From Nemania diffusa (Eukaryota; Ascomycota; Sordariomycetes; Xylariales; Xylariaceae): a stretch of DNA of 64,000 bases. The notes under the pieces are model-generated. The model had not been told where the DNA came from and did not search any database. It worked only from the letters and a program-made list of their open reading frames with translations. The stretch covers positions 1,240,001-1,304,000 of the forward strand of contig JBBPUQ010000011.1 in the NCBI GenBank assembly GCA_038501195.1, written 5' to 3'. Both the position numbers and the translations under genes were made by a program. This document shows, one piece after another, positions 48,001 through 60,035 of the stretch (positions are counted from its first letter, which is position 1; each line of letters starts with the position of its first letter).

Positions 48001-51000
48001 CTAAAAACAGGACAGCAACATTGAGGTGAGACCCCAAGACATGCTATTTCATGGGTATTCTAGTACTCTGTAAGCCAAGCGAGAATGAATGTATGTGTGT
48101 GTGTGGATTAGGACATACTATGTAAGCAACACTGCGGCACAGATAGACGCCAACCACGTGTCGTCAATGCTTCCATAGGTACGTTAGGTTAGTATTGTAA
48201 TCATCGGTCGATTGCTTCGATGGGGGCCATGGACGCATGTATCATCTTACATAGGTACCTAGATACTCCAACCAAAGAGAGTCCTATTAAAACAATTAAA
48301 TCCATAAATATATATGTAATTACTATTATGAAGCTTAACTTTGAACTACATATGTAAATAATCTACCTGGCTTTAAAGAAACATGTGTGTACGGTATAGT
48401 GCAAGGTTTATAATATAAAATTGTACACCACTACTAACGTATTCGAGATCATAGGTAAGGTCTATTTATGGACCAGATGTAAAGCCACTACGTAACCGGT
48501 ACGTACCTACCCCACATGCACAACTACATACTGTGCAGGACAATTCAGGGTGTCACTTTCCTTTTCTGCCGTATACTAGCCAATCATCGTTAAGAACAAG
48601 GAACTTCAACAAGATAGAAACTCTAGTGACAAACCTTTGTGTTTCAACCAATAATTACTCTCTTAGGTAGTTGGCTAGAAATGACACCCAACACCTAAAC
48701 AGATAACTCCAATCACATACCTATAATCAGATATAATGTTGAACAAACCTTCTAATCGTGGTCAACTGCACGAACTAGTACTTGTAATACCTCTTATTGC
48801 CCACACATACTACTCCCCTTTCCCTAGCTATGACTTTATAAATGGTATTTCACCTAGTTCCTTATTGCCGACGTACAACCCAATATTCCGGACACTGGGG
48901 GTTATGACCGGAACATTCTCTCATCCTCGCGATTGTCTCGCCCATGCACACCATTACCATGGAAGACCCATTCTTTTGGAGACGATAGGACTACTCCATA
49001 TATGAATCTACGCTTATGCTTAAAATCAGACGAGACAGTAAATGATCCAGACTTAGGCATTGTACTTTGTTAACGTGAGTATGGTGATTAGCTCATATGC
49101 AGGTCTAGGTAACAAATCTCGACTGCCTCCATGCAGTATTGCCACGAGGGCTTCTAAAACGAGACAGCGCCATCCTAAAACATAATAGTATCTCTCTAAT
49201 TACTTGCTTGTCTTCCCATCCATGTGTAGCTATAGTGTAGTGATTAAGATGTAGACATTGCCTTGAAATATGGTACTACCTACATAGTAGATAACAGCGA
49301 GTATCTCGAGGCATGGTAATGTACTTCTGCTATTACTATAGGGCCAAGACCGTAGCGAGTAAAGGCGACATAATTTGCATGGTTACTACTAGCATACAGG
49401 CTACATACATGATGCTTAAACCGTGGGTGCGCATGTGTATGTACATACATACATGAGTGCATCTCGTTCCGCCGTCACATGGCTTAGCCTTGGCTAGCCC
49501 ACGATGGCTTCGATAGCTTCGGCATCGCAACGGTGCAAGCCTAACGTCCGGGAACCTTAGACTAGCAGGGTCCAGTGTCGACGGGGCACTCAGATAGCGT
49601 ACAATTGTTAGTTTCTGCACCCAAGTCTAGACCCACTAGTAGGCGTTTTCAAGCCTGTCCTCGTTTCTCTTTACCCGATTTAGCAGTGTGGCTTTACCAT
49701 AGGGTATAGCGCGACGGGCCAGGCTCCCAAGAGATACTAAACCACATCGTCGACCGAGGCTGCTCTGGCGGACTGAGACAAGATCGAGGGCCAGTAGATA
49801 GTTTAAATCTGCCTGGTAATTGGCGCCGCGCGCTATCTGAAATCGAAGGGGCATGTTTCTGCTCCGTCTCTATCTACAGTAATGTACCTACACTAGGCGT
49901 CACCCCGTTACAGGCTGGGCTAACCCGAGACACTGGGAACTCGCCACAGCGCCTTTGAACGGTCGACGGTTTAAACTAGCAACTATCTCCCGGTGCTAGA
50001 TATGCTCTGAACATATTGTCTTGCCTATCATAGAGCTGGTTAGACGAACGCCTTGCTCCATTGGGCGAGTCGGGACGGTGAGCCTGATCGGGCCATTTGT
50101 ACGAGACAACGTTCTAATACTACTTGTACATACTGCGTAGAGCATAGAGTATGCTTGCCACTCTCGTCGAGAGGACTGTAGTTGGTGATATGACACCTCC
50201 GGAAAACGAGATCAAAAAGTACGACTCGCACTCTTTCGGATAGGTATGCTGTTTCGTGTTTGATGGGGTGCAGCACTTAGATGTGTCAGCGTCTGGCCTT
50301 TGCGACAGAGTTTCTTTTCGGCAAGGAAAAAGACAAATACTAAGATTGACACGGCAGGCAATATATGCCATAGGACTGCAAGTCATCACGACGTTTGCGC
50401 CTCCCATGCTGGTCTGGTTGGAGAAGAAACGGAGCAGAAGACTGATAATGTTAGGCATTTGGCATTTCGCATTTGGGCATGGCCGACTGGGATGGCCTGT
50501 TCACTCGCATTTCCTGGGACCTGGGAATGCAGGGGCTAGGTAGATCAAGAGGTGTATTTTAAGTACCATGCAGGACTTTTTGGAGGCATATACTGTACTC
50601 ACATACATACTCGAATAGGGATAGTGCTGAGAACGAATTACCGAGCGAATAAACCACTGTAGATGGCACTATAAATGCCTACAACCTCCATTAAGTACGC
50701 CACTAGTCGTTACCTACACTGTGTATATGACAAAATAATAGCCTCATAAATTGCAGGCCGACAAAGGATTTCACAGTGATCTACCTAGCGTCTAGTAAGT
50801 AGCCCTAGGCAGGTATGTGCGTAAATAGGTAGTGTAAATGTATATACATAGGCTGCCTACTACATAGCACAGACTAGCAACCATGGGAGGGAACACTGAG
50901 TACAGGGGGAGTGCGGAATCGTAGCGCCTTAATAAGATTGGGTTGAACGGAGTGCCGTGGCCGTGTGCATACCTACTGCTAGGATGATATACCTATGTAG

Positions 51001-52259
51001 GCAATGTAGATTAGGTAGTGTCTCTGTAAACTCACTATCCACACTGTATTTACAGTACGGCGACTAGTGCACATGGACCCTTCCAAGCCAAAGACAGAGT
51101 GCGGTTGCCCCAAGACAAATTAAACCCCTGCGGAGGACTTTGTCACGTCAGGGGGTCGTATAGCCACACATCACTGCAATACCACTATGATTTCATCCAT
51201 ATTTTTTTTATTCATACAGTATCTCTACAGTGTTGTAAGCATCCATTTATCAGTCACTGTTCACAATTACATACCTCAGTCAAATTGTCGATGGAGATCG
51301 CTTCCAACCCTCAACCGGCAATCAATGCGAAATGAGACCTCTTCACACTGCGACGCGCATACCTTCTCTACGTAAACTGGAACCTTGGGCTCTACCTAGG
51401 TAGTGTACACTGCTAGCTAGTATTGCGTACAGGTATGTATCATCTGAGTAGACTTTAGCAACACCTAAGAGTCCTGTAAGTAAGTGATCTTACACAACGG
51501 TAAAGCAGACGTCATAGGTAAAGAAGTAGCCAGCGACACTATTGAATATACAGTACGTACATACACCACCTGATACGAGGGACAAATGCCGAGGGCAATA
51601 AACGCATACATCCCATTACTCACTCTGCTGATATCGCACCACCAACTTCCCAGGACGAGGGAATGGCATGCCTGTATTGAGGTTTGGCCTGGTTCACTGA
51701 GTGAGCGAGAGAGTATGCGTATGTAAGTGGGTGACCGCTTGTTGTTACTTGATTCTACACCGGAACGCTGGGGGAGTGGACGGGCATCCTTTACCGCTCT
51801 CATCGCCCATGTTCATTTGCACATCCATCCCATCTCAGGCTACCCATTCCTCTTCTGCAACCCGGTGCTGCCACCCCTGTCCTCACTTGCTTCGTTGTCT
51901 CCTGCCTATGTACACCACCTACAGCACTGTGATATACTGTGCACTACTACTGGCGACCCCCCTGGCGCCTAAGAAAAAAGGGAGAAGAGACATGGGGGTC
52001 GGTACGTACTGGAGGTACCTACGTACCTAGATGGGATCCCCTGTCACTCTGAGCTGGCGTAGGTACATGTACGTATGTACATAGCACCATGTACCATCCG
52101 CCTCGATCGCCTGCCTGCCCTACCGACCCACACGTTGATGGGACTAGATCCCGTCGAAGTGAGAACCCACCCGAGAGCCAGGCCAACATAATCCGTGTGC
52201 TGCACGCGGTGTCCTACTGTAGTCCCTCTTTGTATATATGGACTTGAGCCCCCAACCAA
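39051..52259. other. About 13 kb without a supportable gene
   Basis: I searched both strands by eye for family motifs and intron-exon logic and found none. Open frames at 39436-39822 (-), 40612-40920 (+), 44017-44253 (-) and 47571-48037 (-) are the least random-looking but are unrecognised and short. The DNA is rich in TACCTAGGTA/CCTACCTA words (for example 41449-41501, 42281-42301, 43530-43557, 48250-48262, 52014-52030) and has an ACAT repeat at 42844-42865. Confidence 0.5.
42844..42865. repeat. ACAT tetranucleotide microsatellite
   Basis: About five TACA/ACAT units in gene-free DNA. Confidence 0.8.
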
Positions 52260-52823
52260 ACATCGTCAGATAGAGAGCTCTCTCTATTCACAACTCCACA
52301 GCAACTGATCATTAAACGACAATCTTCTTACAGAGTTTCCAGTCTGTCGTTCGCTTCGCATATACATATACATATATGTACATATATCTCTATCATTCTT
52401 ATTTTCACATTGGATGTACGGAACATATCTATTCTCTCTACTCATCTATCTCTCGGTCCTCTATTCGTTAGCTGTTTCAACAGCAACACGTCTCTCAGAA
52501 CAGGCAGTCGCAAAGGCAGCACAAGGGAAACAGGCGAACTCGAGCTTTAAGAACTGAGCTCGTAGCAAATCCTCGACAGGAAGTGTTGGATCCGTACAAA
52601 TACAAGGCATTGGCTTGATCTGTACTCATCGCTCTTGACAAGTCAGCGGCACTCGTTGTACCTGGCCTTTGAATATAGAGCGCGAATGTGAGACCTAATC
52701 CTTTCTCAACTGTCGTTGGCATATTGGCCTGTGACACTGACGAAGCCGCAATCCACAGCGCGCTGTAAGCGATTCGAACTATACCCGGTTCCCACATTCG
52801 CAACAACAACAAGAAGCGCAGAG
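52260..52823 (+). promoter_or_regulatory. Presumed promoter/leader of the C2H2 gene
   Basis: A pyrimidine-rich leader with a CATATA/TACATATATGTA palindromic run near 52362-52388 and CT-rich tracts (near 52430-52460). The last bases before the start are CAACAACAACAAGAAGCGCAG, a typical A-rich leader. Confidence 0.5.
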
Positions 52824-55180
52824 ATGATGACATTAGCTTCTAACCAGCCTTATAAGATGTTCCATCGGCCGAACCATGAGCAAGATTTCATGCTCTTCCC
52901 GGACCCTTCCACACGAGCTGGCTACACATCCCCACCCATGGACATGAGCATGAGCCCGAACAGCTTCGGCTTCTCTCGAAGCCCACAGGACGAATTCATC
53001 ACAAACCCGCCTTTCGACCATGGTCCAACCCATCCTGACGTAAACGCATACATGTACCGCAGCAGGACATCGCCAGGCCTATATCCTGACGACGGCGATC
53101 TTCGAATCCCCGCTTCGAACCTCTCCACAGCGTCGGCACCGTCGCCCTCGTCAACAGTGGGCTCACCGAACTCAAACCATGGGCAGCTGGCCTTCATGCC
53201 CGAGTATACAACGTCTGGCATTAATGTCAACCCAAGCATCGTCGGTGCAGGCGATTATTTCGCATCAACCGAGTATTCGGCATACACCGGGCCAGGTATG
53301 GAAGATTTTACCATGACCTTCGATGCCAAATCCACTTTCGTTGGTGAGTGGGCGCAAATCTCTCCTGCAGCCAGCCCCCTTTGAATTTGCTTTTTTTGAT
53401 ATTATTTTTCTTTGTATTTTCCGGTGGTGACACTCAGCGCACACTCAATCCTCGATGTCTTCTTAGAGGCGAGGTTTTGGTTGTGTTCTAGCGAGGTCCT
53501 CGGCCTGGTGATGCCGACTGGTTGCAAGTTGCAGGGGATGGATGAGCTGGTACCATCCCTCCAACCGTCGCGCTCCCAGCTCTGGGTGGCTTTGGTGGGG
53601 TCCCCGACTCAAGCGCCAACGGGAGACTCCGGCTGTATACAGCGCACCACTTGGTCTGCGCCTCATCGTAGCTGCACATGGCTCCACTTTTTTATCCGCA
53701 GCCACTGCACTCTCATGAGGCCTCACTGTCTTCGCTGTCTTTATGTTTTCTTTTTCGTCGAGTTTTAATAAGCCGTCATGGTGTGAGAGAATGAATCAGT
53801 TTATGCTAATTGCATCGTTTTCCAGATCCGTCATTAATTCACCCTGAAATCCGCGGCGCAATGGCGCCGCCTATGTCTGCATATGACCACAGCGGTTACT
53901 CACCACAAAACCCATACCCTCATTCACCTGCGCTGTCTGGCCCTACATCCCCAGGTCCCGTCATGAGAGCCGGGAGTCAATCGCCATATATGCATCCGTA
54001 CCACCAGCAGTACAGCCCATACGCTATCCCAGCGGCTCCGGGACGGCGCCCTAGCATCTCATATCAATCACATACAAGTTCGCACGAATATGCATACACC
54101 AGCGACGAGTCTGAGAAGAAGCAGCGATGTCCTCACCCAGACTGTGGGAAGACCTTCAAGGATCTCAAAGCCCACATGCTGACGCATCAGACGGAGCGAC
54201 CCGAAAAGTGCCCAATACTCACCTGTGAGTATCACGTAAAAGGGTTCGCACGGAAATATGACAAGAACAGGCATACTCTGACCCACTACAAGGGTACCAT
54301 GGTATGCGGCTTCTGCCCGGGCTCTGGGTCTTCGGCCGAGAAGTCATTCAACAGAGCCGATGTATTTAAGCGTCATCTTACTGCGGTTCACGGTGTAGAA
54401 CAGACACCGCCTAATAGCCGGAAGAAGACCTCGCCGTCTGCTAACAGCGGTAAGAAGCTGACTGGTTACGCCCCGGATGCTACAGGCAAGTGTTCGACTT
54501 GTTCGGCCACCTTCGCCAGCGCTCAAGACTTTTACGAGCATCTGGACGACTGCGTTCTCCGCATCGTCCAACAGGAGGACCCAGCCGAGACCATCAATGC
54601 TCAGCGCTTAGCAGAAGTAGAAGACGACAAGGATGTCCAGCAGACACTGGAGAAGAACCAGCTACCATTGACCACGCAGCCTGTTTCCACTTCGGAGGAC
54701 GAAGAAGATGATGAGATGGGCGAGGAGAAGGAGCTGTTTGATGAGGTCGGCCAGATCAGAAAGCTAACTTCCCCCGCGAAGAGGAAGGCCAATCCCGCGA
54801 ATGGGGTCCAGAAATCGCGGGGCATGACACATTCGCGAGGTGGTGTGCCCGTATCCACGAAGACCAAGGGCCGCAAGAATCGTCAGAATTTCCCTCCCTC
54901 TTGGGGGTTCGATAAAGGTCAGATGAACATGAAAAAGCGCGTTCTCACTGTCTTCGACGGACCGCGACGTCTGGCCAAGGACGACATGATGCTCTCTACC
55001 GAGCACGAGGTACGCATCAAGTTGTCGGACCCAAATGCGTGGGTCACCGACCTAGATGTCAACACCATGAGGCGTGCCGAGGGTTTTCATAATGCTACGC
55101 CGCAAGAAAAGGGTATATGGATCTCAGATGACCCGACGGAGGAAGACATTGCCCGAATGATGGAGAGGAGCCGGCAGTGA
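52824..55180 (+). CDS. C2H2 zinc-finger protein, probable transcription factor, two exons, 624 residues
   Basis: Exons 52824-53343 and 53826-55180 around a 482-nt GT-AG intron (donor GTGAGT, branch CTAAT, acceptor TTCCAG); phase 1, giving Asp-Pro-Ser-Leu-Ile at the joint. The start is the double ATG at 52824/52827; the open frame reaches further upstream but without an ATG. The N-terminal half is Pro/Ser/Tyr-rich and disordered. Fingers: CX4C-X9-HX3H at about residues 275-294 (CPHPDCGKTF); CX4C-X15-HX3H just after (CPILTCEYHVKGFARKYDKN); a longer CX2C-X19-HX4H from about 334 (CGFCPGSGSSAEKSFNRADV); and CX2C-X12-HX3C at about 396-415. An acidic stretch (DEEDDEMGEEKE) and a basic block follow, then a conserved-looking tail ending MMERSRQ. 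I recognise a filamentous-fungal C2H2 regulator type but not a named gene. Likely nuclear. Confidence 0.86.
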
Positions 55181-58100
55181 TGACACGGCGCCTCGTACAT
55201 ACAAATCTCACACACCTAATCCCCTCATCTCACCCTACAATCCTTTCTCTCACCTACATAAAAGAAGGACACGTTGACGACCGACATGATTAAAACAGCT
55301 ATAGAAGTTCTAGCATGACTGGCATGGCGCCGGTCTTGGTTGTATATTGAAGACATTTCCTGAATGAAGAAGCATAAGCGGGGCGTCCGGTATATACATT
55401 GCATTGGCTAGGAATGGCATAGGCGAAGGCTTCTCATGTGGAAGGAGGCCGGGGATAATTTGGTCGGGCGTCCACAGGCTCGTGGACGGGCCCGTTTGAC
55501 GTTGGCTATTGTCTATTTTTTTTCTCTCTTACTGGCGGTCATACAAGTCCCAAGTCAATTTTGACACTGTAACTGGCGAAGATACCCTCTGTAATAATAT
55601 CATCGATGCCTCAAATCATAACGGCGTTACAAAATGCATCTCCCGGCTTGAACTTTGCTTGTCCTTACATGACTTACTTGCTGCCCTCTCGTCCTAATTG
55701 TTAGTAGCATGCGTTGTTGGGATAGCAGACCAACCACCGTACATAGGCGTAGGCGTACCTGAAACCGTGGGTCTCGTCATTGCTCGCATACCTATATGAA
55801 GGGGTTGCTCATTGGCCAACCCTACCACACACGAGGCACGGCGTGGGTACCATCTCAAGTAATACCGCCCCAGGCCGTCTCTATCCCCTCACTATCGTAT
55901 TACGTATCCTCCTCCTCCTAGCGAGCTCTCCAGTCTATCTACCTACCATACAGCAGGTACTATCCTCGCTCGAAGGGCTCATTCGCATGCATCCACTAGC
56001 TAATTTGTTAGGACATGATCGATGGCCAAGACGTGTGTTGCCCCTCCTAGATGCGCCGCGCCCAATGCAGTGCGCATCCCGAGGTTTGTACATAGAGAGA
56101 ATTAAGCTTGACAGGGGGACCTGAAGTCGAGCCGAGCCGGAGTTGACGTCGGTCTGGGTGCGCGCTACGTTTCTTACTTTAATTCACCTCCTGCCTACCC
56201 GTCGGGTCGTACGGCAGCATGTACGGTATGTTTGTCCTATGTCATGTATGGTGTGTGTGTGAGGGAGAGTGTGCGCATGCAATGCAGGTGGTGAACGATG
56301 ACACCTGAATGCTGAACCCCTTTGTCCCTTTGCGGGTGCGCTTCTGTCGCTTTCAGCAGCCATGGGAAGCCAATGACAGGCGCGAGGGCCGGGGCCCGGA
56401 ATTCGGATGGGGAGCTGGACGGCGGGGAATAAAATATTTACATTGGCACCTACGTAAGGACGCAGTATACAGAGTACCCATCAGGCTACAGAGTACCTGG
56501 GTACCGGTAGCTCGCTGCTGCATCGAGGGCCGGTTCGAGGGCATTCATTTGCTCGCTGTTGAGCAGGACAGCACAGCACAGCATGCCTGCTTCTCTGGGT
56601 ACCTATCTGAACGGCATATAGGTGGTAGCGGTGGGCTACTCACATGGCCCAAGGTAGCGTACGGCATATTCTGTACGGCGTGCGTATGTACATACTTACA
56701 GCGACATGTTGTTACCGATAGGGAAATCCTTGCGGGCTCGCTTCTTCTTGTTCGCGTCGGTATTCGCTGGGATCGGCGGCACCGATTCGCTTAAGTCTCC
56801 AGACTACGTACCTGGTCTACTACAAAATACCTAAGTAAATATTATTCCCCATATTACTTCAAAACATTTACATACGCATAAGTACAGTTACAGGTTTTTT
56901 TCTACTGCTTCTTCGACGGTTTGTTTGATCATTTATTTGATCGATGATTTGAGATTATGGGACCGGCTCTTAATTTTTTTTCTTTTTCTTTCTCTCCAAT
57001 TTTTCTCAACTTTTCTTCTTTTCCCTCTCTGCCCCTCCGCTTAACCCCATTTGTCTTCTTCCCCGTGTTTTATTTTAGCTCATTCTGGTGTTTCTGCTGT
57101 TGGTTTTTTTGCTTTTTGCATGTGTGAAATACCTATCTCCCAACCTCCGACTACCGCCTAGTCTAGTACCGCCTAGGCGATCGATAGATAGATGGAAACG
57201 TAGTATAGTGTACAATGATATCATACGAATACCCATAATGAACTACATACATGCCGAGGCCTCCATCCAGCCTGGCTAAGGCTTGCTTGGCCGGACAGAC
57301 CGCTCTTCTTATTCATATCTCTTGTCTAATCATAAGGAGTTATGTATGCCGTACAGAGGACAGTGTTGTATGTATGTAATCAAACTCTATGAATCCCCTC
57401 ACACCTACTCCTCCCCTCCCCTCCACTCTAATACCTCTCCATCGTGTGTGTCTGCATCTGCTACCCCGTCTGTCTAATATTTTTCTTACATACATCTATA
57501 CCGATATTTTAACAGCACCTCTTGCAGCTCTTCTTTTTGAGCGGTCTGAAGGAAATTGATAAAGAAAATAATTAAATAATAAAGAATTAAATGTTCAGAG
57601 TCACGAGCATGAGTTTTGCTACCTGCGCGAATACAGCTACCCCTCGGCCGGCGCCTATCGCGCGAGCCTTCTAAGCCTGAGTCTAAGTCTAAGTCTGAGT
57701 CTAACCGTCTAGTCTGAGTAGTATGTTCGGTCCTCGGCTGTCGTTCCTCGGGTTTTATTCTTTGGCTCACTAACATTACCTACCGGTAGTCCGTTACCTA
57801 TAACAAACCAAACCCATGGGATTTCATTACCAGGCTCTATCATGAAACGCCGTCTATCTGCTTCCGTACTAGTTGGTGTAGGACATACGGCACCGTCAAT
57901 CACCCGAGATTCCATATGGATGCTTCTTCTGTACCCAAGAGGCGCAGTAGATTGCATACCACGTAGTACTTAGGGTATGCATGTAGTCGTCGGCATGGTC
58001 TTCATTCAAACTCTCCTGGGTCAGATAGCAAGATAACATGTATGTATGTACTTACACCGCTCCATTGTCATCACTAGAGTGCGTAATCTGCGTCAACATC

Positions 58101-58668
58101 CCCAGCAAAGCAAGGGGATACCTATGCATACACGTACATACGCAGACAGGTCGTACAGCAGCTCATCCCAGTTGACATGATGCCAATGTATCGCAGCCCG
58201 AAGAGCCGCACTGATGCAAGGGAGGGGAAGGAGACAATTAAGCAGGCTGTGATGTATGCACACCACAGTAGATGCCCAAGACAAAAGCTCGGTACCTAAC
58301 TTGACATTTTACCGGTTGTTTGTTCAAGTCAAGTCATCCTTGAAACCCTCATACTGTGTTAAAACCCCCCGTGGAATAATGCAGAAGAACCCTCTGATGT
58401 AAGGTGTGTGTAGACCTGCACATCGAATTATGCGCCGTAACCGCCCCCAACTGTCCTATCTGCCAGGTCGCGAAGTGCAGCAGTGTCCTGGAATAGGTAG
58501 TGCGGTTCTAACGAGGATACATAAATACGTACATTTCTAAGTATCATACCTTAGCATCGCACATGATCACACTGAGGAGCACTATTAGTCGATTAATTTC
58601 CGTCTCCGTCCTCCATTCGCTCGATATCCGTCGCGTCTAGACTGGACCCCATTCTCTATACGTACCGT

Positions 58669-58687
58669 ACATACATACATACATACA
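58669..58687. repeat. ACAT tetranucleotide microsatellite
   Basis: Four to five ACAT units in gene-free DNA, the same motif as at 42844-42865. Confidence 0.8.
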
Positions 58688-59928
58688 CCTACCCGTGCCA
58701 AGAGCTGCCACCCGTTGCTACCATAGCGTCCTCTCGTACCTATGCGCGTATACTTAGTTGATAGAGTAGATGCGCACTTATGTATTCTGGGTGAGTCTGT
58801 TGCCGGATGCAGTAGTAGAGCCGCTATCCATCGCGGGGTCTGGAACGAACTGTTAAACTATCATGTTGGTCATATGCATGAAGATATTGTCGTGTATGTA
58901 TATCGACCGTCTTCCAACTTACTTAGGCGAAGTAGTCGATTGTATAAGCGAATGAAACCGACTTCAGTCCTAGATACATCTAGCGTTTTAATCATACCAC
59001 TAGCAGGCGCTGTCGTGGAACTTTTGTATTATGCACATTGATGATTAGGTAGGTATTGTTTATGTGGTTTTTCTTATCAAAGTCACGTCCTATTGTCACG
59101 CTGCGAGTCCTAGCGGGTACTGAGGAGTCGTAGTTGACCAAATACACAATACTTCATTTTTCTCCATTTTCAATAATGAGCTCTACGACTCACGTTTTTA
59201 GCATTTACTGCGAAATATATAGCGGAATAATGTAGATTACATTGTAAAATAGATCCGCTAGTCTATGAAGACTTGAAGAGTCCTCACATCTTCTTAATGG
59301 GATGAGATAGTTGTTACCGGACCTATATATCAATTAAATTAAGAGTTCTCTTATACACCATTTAACACGCTTTGCCATTCTTAGTTAAACTTTAGAGAAT
59401 GCGCAATCGCGAAATTTATTAGACCGCCTTCGCTTCGTGAAGTTTATCCCCGGCTTTGCAGGGACGGATGATGCGGCTCATTCGTTCTGCTCTGGGTACA
59501 TCCTAAGTCCTACCACGAATTTGCAGGAGCCGCATTATCTACGCCACCAAGTTTCATTCTGCATCAGCAAAACGCAGGGACATTCCAGTCGCGGTGATAT
59601 ATCATCCTTCGCATCTTCAGCAACCGTTGGAGAATGAGCGGCGGCGGAGCGGAGAGTGGTTTCGGCGTGGATATGCATCATTGCCCTGCCTATATGTAGG
59701 ACTTCTTAATGGCCGGGTACCTGCAGAAGCACGCCCGGAACCCGGTACCATGGCTCAGCCTTCTCAGCTCAGGGACGGCGCAATGGCGTGACCCCTTTCC
59801 CGCAGCCGCGTACGGCGAACAGCGCTTTTATGTGATAGGATAAAACCGAAAATACTAGTAAAAATAACTAGCAAGCGCGAAAAAAGAAAAAGAAGAGAAA
59901 ATGGACAGAAACTGAGAAAAAATGATTT

Positions 59929-60035
59929 GGCCGCCGAGGGAATCGAACCCCCAACGCCTAGCGATACTGAATAAGGATATTGAGTGGTAAAGTATGATGT
60001 GTAGGAAAGTGTCGCTAGACCGTCCCAACCCGGCC
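59929..60035 (-). tRNA. tRNA-like sequence, class II type, possibly a pseudogene
   Basis: On the minus strand the 3' part reads as a T arm (GGGGG-TTCGATT-CCCTC, five pairs including one G-U) followed by an acceptor strand GGCGGCC. Before it is a possible long variable arm (CGC-TAG-GCG), as in tRNA-Leu or tRNA-Ser. The 5' part has a Leu-like D loop (CGGTCTA). The 5' acceptor strand GGCCGGG pairs at only five of seven positions. I cannot fit a clean anticodon arm even allowing an intron. It could be a decayed tRNA or an intron-containing one that I have folded wrongly. Confidence 0.35.

Noticed and set aside
47571..48037. Two adjacent minus-strand frames that could be a broken gene
   Set aside because: No recognisable protein when read through the break; no terminal repeats nearby to suggest a transposon.
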